NCBI GenBank assembly: GCA_015523085.1
Contig: WALA01000035.1
Location: 1 to 7,057, forward strand
Length of the DNA stretch: 7,057 nt
Source of the DNA: Candidatus Aenigmatarchaeota archaeon
Lineage (GTDB): Archaea > Aenigmatarchaeota > Aenigmatarchaeia > GW2011-AR5 > WALA01
Reading direction: 5' to 3'
Within the stretch, counting starts at the first letter, position 1. Every line of letters starts with the position of its first letter. Position numbers and translations under genes: made by a program. This document shows positions 1-5,692 of the stretch, piece after piece. Under the pieces are notes generated by a model, which worked only from the letters and a program-made list of their open reading frames with translations, was not told where the DNA came from and did not search any database.

Positions 1-2
1 AA

Positions 3-9
3 TATAAAA
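3..9 (+). promoter_or_regulatory. TATA-like element before the first gene
   Basis: TATAAAA at 3-9 in an AT-rich stretch matches an archaeal TATA box. With usual archaeal spacing (about 26 nt to the transcription start) the RNA would begin near position 30, that is at the TTG start codon itself. That conflicts with the GGTGG ribosome-binding site at 21-25, which would then not be in the message. Either the element is not the promoter, or translation begins at ATG 51 instead. The window edge prevents a check of what lies upstream. Confidence 0.3.
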
Positions 10-20
10 TTTCCATTGAA

Positions 21-25
21 GGTGG
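21..25 (+). promoter_or_regulatory. Ribosome-binding site GGTGG for the first gene
   Basis: GGTGG at 21-25 complements the archaeal anti-Shine-Dalgarno core and lies 4 nt before the TTG at 30. The same GGTG core, about 5 nt ahead of the start, occurs before three other genes here (654, 1186 and 3668). This supports TTG 30 over ATG 51, which has no such site. Confidence 0.5.
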
Positions 26-29
26 TCGT

Positions 30-671
30 TTGACGAGCAAGAATGAAAGAATGGAAAATCTTTTGGAAGAGATTGGAAACACATTCGAACAGTATAAAAT
101 AGAAGTTAACGGGAAAACAGAGCAACGTGGTCTTTACGCTAATTACAGCTCTACTGAAAATGGATATGAAATGCATCTTGTAATAACATTTGAAGGTGAA
201 GATGAAATAGATTTTTATGAGAGCAAAATAAAAGTTACGGAGAAGGAAGGAAAGAAAAGATCCTATTGGGAGATGAATATAGAAGGTACGAGCAATACAT
301 TAGGAATTCTTCAAAATATACTTATAAATTATTTTGGAAGACCAAATCAGAAGACGAAGAAAAACGGTCAGATGGAATACATATATGTATCTCGCAAAAA
401 TAAAACCATTCCGAAAGAAATAAGGGTTCATAAAAAGATAAAGGAGATGATGATTGGAAGTATTACTGTGGATAAACGAGTGAACAAAAAAATAGCAAAT
501 TTTATTAGAAAATATATGAGAAATCACAATGAGGGGCTGACGTTTTCAAAGGGTTCTATAGAAGATCCAGACGGGAAGAAACCAGTCATTAAGGATAATT
601 TGTATGATATATTTTTGGAAGCGGGACTCATAAAAAATCCTGGTGATAAGGATGGTGGCAAAGATGAATAA
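30..671 (+). CDS. Hypothetical protein, lysine-rich, AT-rich gene
   Basis: A 213-residue protein that I do not recognise. Seen: no signal peptide and no long hydrophobic segment, so it is probably cytoplasmic. The first third is acidic and mixed (about 1-95); the middle, about 105-165, is rich in lysine and arginine with segments such as KKIKEMMIG and FIRKYMRNH, which could bind nucleic acid or a polyanion, although no known motif is present. The C-terminus is Gly/Asp/Lys-rich. TTG at 30 is chosen as start because GGTGG precedes it; ATG 51 would give 206 residues. The last 8 bases overlap the next gene, and that gene's ribosome-binding site lies inside this one, so the two are probably co-translated. 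Base composition is odd: four sampled 60-base lines average about 32% G+C, against about 48% in the next gene, with many AAA, ATA and GAA codons. This suggests different origin or strongly relaxed selection. Coding status is supported by the long open frame in AT-rich DNA and by the tight overlap. Confidence 0.7.
   Translation: MTSKNERMENLLEEIGNTFEQYKIEVNGKTEQRGLYANYSSTENGYEMHLVITFEGEDEIDFYESKIKVTEKEGKKRSYWEMNIEGTSNTLGILQNILINYFGRPNQKTKKNGQMEYIYVSRKNKTIPKEIRVHKKIKEMMIGSITVDKRVNKKIANFIRKYMRNHNEGLTFSKGSIEDPDGKKPVIKDNLYDIFLEAGLIKNPGDKDGGKDE
654..658 (+). promoter_or_regulatory. Ribosome-binding site GGTGG inside the end of the first gene
   Basis: GGTGG at 654-658 lies 5 nt before ATG 664. This decides the start of the second gene: in-frame GTG 643, ATG 652 and GTG 655 lie upstream of or within this site and would give extra residues before the hydrophobic segment. 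It is embedded in the last codons of the upstream gene, which points to translational coupling. Confidence 0.65.
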
Positions 672-1125
672 AGCGAAATCGATCATCGCGGCTCTCTTGA
701 TTGCGTTCGGTGTCGGGACGTACGTTGGGTATGCGAAGCACGATGACATCAAAAAGTTTGTGAATCAACCGGGTCAGACGGTCAGATACGTTGCGAGCAA
801 AGTTGGCTACGAGCTAAACAATGCAACGCGCTTCCTCGACCCGAAACCGTCTACTGTTGAATATGAGCTCATTAAAAAACTAAAGGGCGACCTTTATTTG
901 GTAAAGCCAAACAAGCCGGTCGTGCTCGACAACGGCGACGGCGTGACATTCAGAAAATACAATCGCATCATCATTAAAAGCAAAGAAGAGCTCCCAGAGA
1001 AAGGAAAGATCGAAGTTATGCAAGATCCCTTTGATGGCGGACCGACTGGGTGGTATCCGAACGGGCAAAATCCAATACCCGAATTTGAGAATTACGGAGA
1101 CTTCTACCAAAGTTATAAACCGTAA
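664..1125 (+). CDS. Hypothetical protein with N-terminal signal anchor
   Basis: A 153-residue protein that I do not recognise. Seen: a short basic N-terminus (MNKAK) followed by a hydrophobic segment at about residues 7-23 (SIIAALLIAFGVGTYVG), then a hydrophilic remainder of about 130 residues. This is a signal peptide or single membrane anchor with the bulk outside the cell (inference from the N-terminal charge). No lipobox cysteine is present; there is no cysteine at all. Residues 76-120 look like a small beta-rich domain (GDLYLV, KPVVLDNGDGVTF, NRIIIKS, GKIEVMQ). The last 33 residues are rich in Gly, Pro, Asn, Tyr and Trp and are probably extended. The start at ATG 664 follows GGTGG with 5-nt spacing and overlaps the previous gene by 8 bp, so the two form an operon. 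G+C is near 48%, like valS and unlike the upstream partner. A surface or envelope protein is the only function-level statement I can support. Confidence 0.75.
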   Translation: MNKAKSIIAALLIAFGVGTYVGYAKHDDIKKFVNQPGQTVRYVASKVGYELNNATRFLDPKPSTVEYELIKKLKGDLYLVKPNKPVVLDNGDGVTFRKYNRIIIKSKEELPEKGKIEVMQDPFDGGPTGWYPNGQNPIPEFENYGDFYQSYKP

Positions 1126-1163
1126 TTCGGGCTTCTTTTTCACTCTTTTTATAATTTTTTCTT
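1120..1163 (+). terminator. Oligo-T terminator after the unknown gene pair
   Basis: After the TAA at 1123-1125 come three T runs: TTTTT 1136-1140, TTTTT 1146-1150 and TTTTTT 1155-1160. Archaeal RNA polymerase terminates on such tracts without needing a hairpin. A small CCG/CGG pairing at 1120-1130 spans the stop codon but is too short to count on. The tracts separate the unknown pair from valS. Confidence 0.6.
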
Positions 1164-1182
1164 CAAAATAATGGTATAAATA
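1148..1182 (+). promoter_or_regulatory. Candidate TATA elements upstream of valS
   Basis: Two TATA-like sequences are present. TTTATAAT at 1148-1155 would place the RNA start near 1178, giving an approximately 18-nt leader that contains the ribosome-binding site. The better-looking TATAAATA at 1175-1182 is only 13 nt before the start codon and would place the RNA start inside the coding region, so it is unlikely to be the functional box for the annotated start. The upstream element overlaps the terminator T tracts of the preceding genes. Confidence 0.4.
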
Positions 1183-1185
1183 GGC

Positions 1186-1190
1186 AGGTG
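1186..1190 (+). promoter_or_regulatory. Ribosome-binding site AGGTG for valS
   Basis: AGGTG at 1186-1190 lies 5 nt before ATG 1196 and fixes the valS start. No alternative ATG, GTG or TTG occurs in frame within the first 30 codons or so. Confidence 0.7.
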
Positions 1191-1195
1191 TTGGA

Positions 1196-3577
1196 ATGAT
1201 TTCGAAAAAGTTCAACCCAAAGGAAATAGAGAAAAAATGGTCAAAATTCTGGGAGGAAAACGAGATTTACAAGTTCGATGAGAACGGCGAGCGCCCGTAC
1301 GTCATAGACACGCCGCCACCTTTCACTTCCGGTGTTCCGCATATGGGACACGCGCTGTGGTGGACGTGGAACGACATAATTGCGCGGTACAAGAGAATGA
1401 ACGGATTCAATGTCCTTCTCCCGCAGGGGTGGGACTGTCACGGACTCCCGACGGAGCTCAAGGTCGAAAAGGAGTACGGAATCAAGAAGGACGACAAGGA
1501 GAAGTTTCTCGAAAAGTGTGCCGAGTGGACTGAGATAAGCATCGACAAGATGAAGACGAAGATGAAGGAGCTCGGCTACTCTTCCGATTGGAATTATGAG
1601 TACAAGACGCACACACCGGAGTACATAAAGTTCGTCCAGAAGACGCTGCTCAATCTTTACAAGCGCGGGCTTTTGAAGCGCGTCAAACACCCGGTGATGT
1701 GGTGCACGAAATGCCGCACGACTCTCGCGAAGGCGGAAGTCGGCTACAAAGAAGTTGATGGAACGCTCTATTACATAAAATTCCCGGTCAAGGAGGGAGG
1801 AAACATACAAATCGCCACGACGCGCCCGGAACTTCTTCCTGCGTGCGTTGCCATATTTGTTCACCCGGACGACGAGCGATACAAGGACAAAGTCGGAAAG
1901 CACGCGGTTGTTCCTTTCTTCGACAGGGAAGTCCCCATTCTCGCGAACGAGGAAGCCGACATGGAATTCGGGACTGGGGCCGTGTACTTGTGCACGTTCG
2001 GGGACGAGATGGACATAAAGTGGCAGAAGAAGTACAAGCTCCCGGAGATAGACATAATAAACGAAGACGGAACGCTCAATGAAAACGCGGGGAAGTTCGC
2101 CGGCCTGACGACGGACGAGGCGAGAAAGAAGATAACAGAGGAGCTCGCAATGAAGGGTCTTCTCGTCAAAGAAGAACCTTACAAGCACAACGTCCTTTGC
2201 CACACCGAGAGAAAGACGTGCATGAATCCAATTGAATTCATACCAAAGGAGCAGTGGGCGATATCCGCCAAGGAATTCAACGAAAAGGTCATCGAAATCG
2301 CCAACGAGATAAAATGGTCACCCGAGTACATGAAGACGCGTCTTATCAACTGGGCGAGCTCCATGGACTGGGATTGGATAATCTCGCGCCAGCGCGTTTT
2401 CGGGACGCCCATACCATTCTACTACTGCAAGGACTGCGGTGCGGTCATACCCGTGGATGAAAAAGACCTCCCCGTCAATCCGGCGATAGAGAAGAAGATC
2501 ACGAAGTGTCCGAAGTGCGGCTCGACGAACATAGTCGGTGAAACCGATATATGCGACGGGTGGGTTGACAGCTCCATAACACCGCTCGTGGTTTCTGGGT
2601 ATTGGAAAGGATCTCCAAATTGGAAAAAGCTTTACCCGGCGTCGTTGCGGCAGCAGGGGCACGACATAATCCGCACGTGGGCTTACTACACCATACTCCG
2701 TTGCTATCTTGAAACTGGTGAGAAGCCGTGGGACGAGATACTCATAAATGGAATGGTTCTCGGTCCGGACGGGCGCGAGATGCACAAATCGCTCGGAAAC
2801 GTCATAGAGCCGGACGAAGTTCTCGAGAAGCACGGAGCGGACACCATAAGAATGGGGCTCGTTCTGCTCGGACTTTACGGGAAGGACGCTGCATTCTCGT
2901 GGAAGGACATGGACTACTGCTACAAGTTCCTCATAAAGTTGTGGAACATTTACAGGTTTTCGATGATGCATCTTGAGAAATGGAGTCCTAAAGAGCCATG
3001 TGAGCTCGAGCTTGTTGACAAGTGGATACTCTCAAGGCTTTCGAAAGTTGAATCGGAGGTTCGTGAGCTCATTGAGAACTATCAATTCAACGTTGCGCTG
3101 ACAAAGATACAAACGTTCGTGTGGCACGAATTCGCCGACTACTACATAGAGTTTGCAAAGCACAGACTTTACGAGGACAAGGACGAATCCGCTCTCTACA
3201 CGCTTTACAAAGTTCTTCTCTCATCGATAAAGATGCTCGCCCCGTTTGCGCCGTTCATCACGGAGGAGCTCTATCAGAACTATTTCAGGGAGCACGAAGG
3301 AGTGCTTTCCATTCACTTGACAAAGTGGCCAAGTGACGACCGGGTTTACGACGAGGAGAAGGATGGAGAGCTTCTCAAGGACATAGTCAGCTACTTGAGG
3401 AAGTTCAAGACGAAAAACGGAATGAAGATGAAAGACCCGATACGCAAGGTCGTTGTGAATGCAGATGTCGAACGCATAAAAGACGAGATAATGAAAATAA
3501 TGAACGTTTCGGAAGTCGCAAGCGGCCATGCATCAGACAAGACGGACGGCGGCGTTGAGATAAGTGCGGAAGTTTAA
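1196..3577 (+). CDS. valS: Valyl-tRNA synthetase (archaeal type)
   Basis: Cytoplasmic class Ia aminoacyl-tRNA synthetase that charges tRNA-Val with valine using ATP and edits mischarged threonine. Seen in 793 residues: the HIGH signature as HMGH at 49-52 in PPPFTSGVPHMGHA; GWDCHGLPTE at 78-87; a zinc-type CTKC at 170-173; the CP1 editing domain with TTRPELLPACVAI at 208-220 and FGTGAVYLCTFGDEMD at 258-273, where D270 and D273 fit the editing aspartates; WIISRQRVFGTPIP at 394-407; a zinc ribbon with CKDC 411-414 and CPKC 438-441; CDGWVDSSITP at 453-463; the KMSKS region as EMHKS at 528-532; and the anticodon-binding domain from about 600 to 715. The archaeal-style editing domain and the SSITP region separate it from IleRS and LeuRS. 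It is somewhat short: archaeal ValRS usually has about 860-890 residues, and the C-terminal part is compact. The KMSKS variant keeps K531 and S532 but has E and H at the first K and first S. The start follows AGGTG by 5 nt. aRF1 follows 99 nt downstream on the same strand. Confidence 0.95.
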   Translation: MISKKFNPKEIEKKWSKFWEENEIYKFDENGERPYVIDTPPPFTSGVPHMGHALWWTWNDIIARYKRMNGFNVLLPQGWDCHGLPTELKVEKEYGIKKDDKEKFLEKCAEWTEISIDKMKTKMKELGYSSDWNYEYKTHTPEYIKFVQKTLLNLYKRGLLKRVKHPVMWCTKCRTTLAKAEVGYKEVDGTLYYIKFPVKEGGNIQIATTRPELLPACVAIFVHPDDERYKDKVGKHAVVPFFDREVPILANEEADMEFGTGAVYLCTFGDEMDIKWQKKYKLPEIDIINEDGTLNENAGKFAGLTTDEARKKITEELAMKGLLVKEEPYKHNVLCHTERKTCMNPIEFIPKEQWAISAKEFNEKVIEIANEIKWSPEYMKTRLINWASSMDWDWIISRQRVFGTPIPFYYCKDCGAVIPVDEKDLPVNPAIEKKITKCPKCGSTNIVGETDICDGWVDSSITPLVVSGYWKGSPNWKKLYPASLRQQGHDIIRTWAYYTILRCYLETGEKPWDEILINGMVLGPDGREMHKSLGNVIEPDEVLEKHGADTIRMGLVLLGLYGKDAAFSWKDMDYCYKFLIKLWNIYRFSMMHLEKWSPKEPCELELVDKWILSRLSKVESEVRELIENYQFNVALTKIQTFVWHEFADYYIEFAKHRLYEDKDESALYTLYKVLLSSIKMLAPFAPFITEELYQNYFREHEGVLSIHLTKWPSDDRVYDEEKDGELLKDIVSYLRKFKTKNGMKMKDPIRKVVVNADVERIKDEIMKIMNVSEVASGHASDKTDGGVEISAEV

Positions 3578-3609
3578 TCAATTTAAACGTTTCCATTTTA
3601 TTTTAAGTG

Positions 3610-3651
3610 ATGATTATGCGAACCGAAGAAGAGTGCATTGAATTCGAATGA
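3610..3651 (+). other. Upstream mini-ORF ending in TGAC, in the frame one base behind aRF1
   Basis: ATG 3610 opens a 13-codon frame (MIMRTEEECIEFE) ending at TGA 3649-3651, with the next base C. An internal ATG at 3616 is preceded by AGTGAT, a partial ribosome-binding match. A +1 shift at the TGA would enter the aRF1 frame, which is open from 3614 through ATG 3677. Short frames arise by chance in any leader, so expression is unproven. Confidence 0.25.
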
Positions 3652-3667
3652 CTTTTTCTTAGCTGAT

Positions 3668-3671
3668 GGTG
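3668..3671 (+). promoter_or_regulatory. Ribosome-binding site GGTG for aRF1
   Basis: GGTG at 3668-3671 is 5 nt before ATG 3677, the same spacing as for valS and the second gene. It selects ATG 3677 over the upstream in-frame TTG 3638, which would add 13 residues not expected at the N-terminus of this family. Confidence 0.65.
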
Positions 3672-3676
3672 TTCTT

Positions 3677-4846
3677 ATGGATGAGAGATATTACAAACTC
3701 AAAAAATTGGTGCAGGAGCTTGAGGCGAAGAAAGGCAGACATACGGAGCTCGTTACGGTTTACATTCCGCAAGGATATAATATACACGAGATAGTCAATC
3801 AACTGCGCGACGAGCAATCGACCGCGGAGAACATTAAATCAAAGTCGACGAGAAAGAACGTCGTCACGGCGCTCGAGCGCATAATAAGAAGGCTTCAACT
3901 CTACACGAAGACGCCTGAAAACGGCCTCGCCGTTTTTTGCGGAAACGTTTCTGAGCGCGAGGGGTGGCCGGACATAGAGCTTTGGACAATAGAACCACCA
4001 GAGCCGATAAACGTGAAGATGTACTGGTGCGACCAAAGGTTTCGAGTCGAACCGTTGAAGGACATGGTTCGCGAAAAGGAGATATACGGCCTCATATGCC
4101 TTGACAAGAACGAAGCCGACGTTGCGCTCTTGAAGGGGAAGAAAATTGTTCCGCTCGTGCACATGGATTCCATAATTCCCGGGAAGACGCGTGCCGGGGG
4201 TCAAAGTTCTGCACGATTCTCCCGAATACGTGAGGCGTTGAAAAACGATTTCCTTAAGCGCGTTGGCGAAGCAGCGTCCAAAGCATTTGAGGGAAACAAC
4301 GATTTGAAGGGAATACTCGTCGGAGGCACGGGAGGATTGAAGGAGGAGTTTGTCAAGGGCGACTATCTGAATTATCAGATACGCGACAAGGTTCTCGGAA
4401 CCGTGGACACAGCGTACACTGGGGAGTTCGGACTTCAAGAGATGATAGAGCGCGGGGAGGACTTGATAAAAGAGGCGTCCATTTACAAGGAGAAAAAGAT
4501 TTTGGAGCGCTTCTTCGCCGAGCTCAGAAAACAGAAACCGCTTGCGACGTACGGCATAGATCAGACGATGAAGGCGCTCTCTATGGGGGCGGTGGACACC
4601 ATACTTTTGAGCGAAGCCACGGACATAGTTGAGCTCATAGACGAGAACGGCAATTCAAAGTTCGTGTACGAAAACAAGATTGATGGCGAGAAGTACGTCA
4701 AGAAGATTCCACTCATTGATGTGATAGACGAAAAGGCGGCTCAATTCGGCACAAAGGTGGAGATAATTTCAAGAGACACGCGGGAAGGAGAGCAGTTTTA
4801 CGAGCTTGGTGGGATAGGGGCGATACTTAGATACGAGATAGAGTGA
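3677..4846 (+). CDS. prf1: Archaeal peptide chain release factor 1 (aRF1)
   Basis: Recognises all three stop codons in the ribosomal A site and triggers hydrolysis of peptidyl-tRNA; in Archaea it is delivered by aEF1A, and ABCE1 recycles the complex afterwards (family knowledge). Seen in 389 residues: N-domain with the stop-reading NIKS motif at 52-55 in TAENIKSKSTRKNV and YxCxxxF at 116-122 (YWCDQRF); catalytic GGQ at 174-176 in RAGGQSSARFSRIRE; the C-domain begins near 270 and ends with the typical VEIISRDTREGEQFYELGGIGAILRYEIE. All key residues are present, so it should be active. It is slightly shorter than usual (about 410-420). The C-domain segment 311-345, where many archaeal homologues as I recall carry CxxC pairs, contains no cysteine. 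GGTG 5 nt upstream sets the start at ATG 3677. It lies downstream of valS on the same strand; its TGA stop is one base from the stop of the convergent gene. Pelota is excluded because it lacks GGQ and NIKS. Confidence 0.96.
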   Translation: MDERYYKLKKLVQELEAKKGRHTELVTVYIPQGYNIHEIVNQLRDEQSTAENIKSKSTRKNVVTALERIIRRLQLYTKTPENGLAVFCGNVSEREGWPDIELWTIEPPEPINVKMYWCDQRFRVEPLKDMVREKEIYGLICLDKNEADVALLKGKKIVPLVHMDSIIPGKTRAGGQSSARFSRIREALKNDFLKRVGEAASKAFEGNNDLKGILVGGTGGLKEEFVKGDYLNYQIRDKVLGTVDTAYTGEFGLQEMIERGEDLIKEASIYKEKKILERFFAELRKQKPLATYGIDQTMKALSMGAVDTILLSEATDIVELIDENGNSKFVYENKIDGEKYVKKIPLIDVIDEKAAQFGTKVEIISRDTREGEQFYELGGIGAILRYEIE

Positions 4847-4847
4847 T

Positions 4848-5636
4848 TTATTTGTCATTGACGTACACGCCAATTAGATCCTTTCCTCTGTAAATGAACT
4901 TTACTTTGCCTTTCAACATCAATGACATAACTTTGTCCGGGTACTTTTCTTTCTTGCTGTAATACGGAACGTTTTCCGCTACCATATCCTCAACTTTTTT
5001 TGCATCTGCTATGTCTATTGTTTTCTTTCCGAGCTTTGACAGGTACTTTGATACCGTCGGCTCGCCGACTCGGTACGAAAGCGCGAGCACGGCGTACAAG
5101 GAATCGTCTGTGAATTTGAATTTCCTTTCGAGCTCCTTTTTGTAGTGTTCGAGGAGAAGAGCGCCGCCTATTATGCTCTCCCCCGGGTCGTTTGGATTTA
5201 TTTTCACGTTGTACGTCTCCTTTATCTGCTCGATTGCTATCGGCGTCAATTGCATGACGTTTTCCGATGCCTCCCCGACAGACGATTCGTTGAACGATAT
5301 GGCTTTCAGAAACAATTCCGGAAGGCCGGTCTTCTCGGACGCGCGCTTGAAATAACTCTCGTATCTTTTTGAACGCTCTTCAATTGTTTCAATGTCATTG
5401 CTGTTCAACGCGCTTGCGTAAGATTCGTAAATTTTTGCTTTTTCAATGTTGGCTCCGTTTATACCCACGTAAGTTCCTTCCTTTGAAATGCGCTCGAATG
5501 CCTGCCCAAATTCTTGCTTAACTTGATATTTTGACAAGTCGCCTTTTTTGGTTTTTACATTCGGACCAAGAAGTGTGAATATCAAGGCGCCCGTTATTAT
5601 CTTGCTCATTGATGATGCAAATTTTCTCTTGTTCAT
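4848..5636 (-). CDS. Secreted or anchored lytic transglycosylase-like (SLT fold) protein
   Basis: The 262-residue product carries a basic N-terminus and a hydrophobic stretch at about 12-24 (KIITGALIFTLLG), so it is exported or membrane-anchored. Residues about 93-250 resemble the SLT/goose-type lysozyme fold, which cleaves the MurNAc-GlcNAc bond of peptidoglycan: GLPELFLKAISFNESSV with the likely catalytic Glu at 117 in an ES pair; NVMQLTP at 126-132 for the GLMQ motif; NPNDPGESIIGGALLLEHYKKEL at about 147-169 for the N-x-G-YL helix; and YAVLALSYRVGEPTVSKYL at 181-199 for the AYNAG region. Departures: the loop from Glu117 to Met128 is about 6 residues shorter than in typical SLT proteins, GLMQ is NVMQ, and AYNAG is SYRVG. 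Residues 30-90 are charged and helical. An in-frame TTG at 5639 adds one residue; ATG 5636 is preferred, although its ribosome-binding site (TTGGT) is weak. It is divergent from tatD and convergent with aRF1. Archaea lack murein, so the substrate is uncertain: bacterial walls, another glycan, or a non-enzymatic role. Confidence 0.75.
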   Translation of the reverse strand: MNKRKFASSMSKIITGALIFTLLGPNVKTKKGDLSKYQVKQEFGQAFERISKEGTYVGINGANIEKAKIYESYASALNSNDIETIEERSKRYESYFKRASEKTGLPELFLKAISFNESSVGEASENVMQLTPIAIEQIKETYNVKINPNDPGESIIGGALLLEHYKKELERKFKFTDDSLYAVLALSYRVGEPTVSKYLSKLGKKTIDIADAKKVEDMVAENVPYYSKKEKYPDKVMSLMLKGKVKFIYRGKDLIGVYVNDK

Positions 5637-5651
5637 CAAACCAAGTATATG

Positions 5652-5667
5652 TTTTAATATTTTAATA
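5652..5667. promoter_or_regulatory. Divergent promoter region with tandem TTTTAATA repeat
   Basis: TTTTAATA occurs twice head to tail at 5652-5659 and 5660-5667 within the 56-bp gap between two divergent genes; the minus strand reads TATTAAAA twice. With usual archaeal spacing, the left copy would start tatD RNA near 5682, just ahead of its ribosome-binding site. The right copy would start the SLT-protein RNA near 5638, almost at its ATG (near-leaderless). Each copy may therefore act as a TATA box for one direction; this is inferred from spacing only. Confidence 0.45.
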
Positions 5668-5682
5668 ACTTAGTTAAGTACC

Positions 5683-5688
5683 AGTGAT
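5683..5688 (+). promoter_or_regulatory. Ribosome-binding site AGTGAT for tatD
   Basis: AGTGAT at 5683-5688 matches the downstream part of the GGAGGTGAT consensus and lies 4 nt before ATG 5693. It argues for ATG 5693, giving the family-typical MIDSHCH start, rather than the in-frame GTG 5684 that lies within the site. Confidence 0.5.
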
Positions 5689-5692
5689 TTGT

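Larger units (their letters stand above)
3578..3676 (+). promoter_or_regulatory. Leader and possible promoter region of the release-factor gene
   Basis: This 99-nt gap holds TTTAAAC at 3582-3588 and TTTTATTTTAA at 3596-3606, either of which could serve as a weak TATA element (RNA starts near 3611 or 3626). It also holds a mini-ORF (ATG 3610 or 3616 to TGA 3649-3651). T-rich stretches around 3589-3604 could instead be the valS terminator. Read-through from valS is also possible. No single assignment is compelling. Confidence 0.3.

Noticed and set aside
1126..1195. A tRNA or small structured RNA in the gap before valS
   Set aside because: The gap is 70 bp, T-rich, and has no cloverleaf-capable pairing or T-loop sequence.
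1241..2203. Long open frame of 320 codons on the minus strand opposite valS
   Set aside because: It lies antisense to the intact, motif-complete valS, has an Arg/Val/Leu-rich composition typical of mirrored reading frames, and matches nothing I recognise. Its openness follows from the codon bias of valS.
2318..2971. Minus-strand open frame of 217 codons opposite valS
   Set aside because: It overlaps the catalytic half of valS and shows no family motif; its composition is that of a shadow frame.
1196..3577. Isoleucyl- rather than valyl-tRNA synthetase
   Set aside because: TRPELLPACVAI, CTFGDEMD, SMDWDWIISRQRVFGTPIP and DSSITPLVV are the archaeal ValRS forms; length and zinc-ribbon placement also fit ValRS better than the longer IleRS.
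3638..3676. TTG 3638 as an N-terminal extension of aRF1
   Set aside because: The extra 13 residues are not expected in the family, and only ATG 3677 has a GGTG site at 5 nt.
3839..4438. Minus-strand open frame of 199 codons opposite aRF1
   Set aside because: It is antisense to the NIKS-to-GGQ part of aRF1, with no ribosome-binding site or family resemblance.
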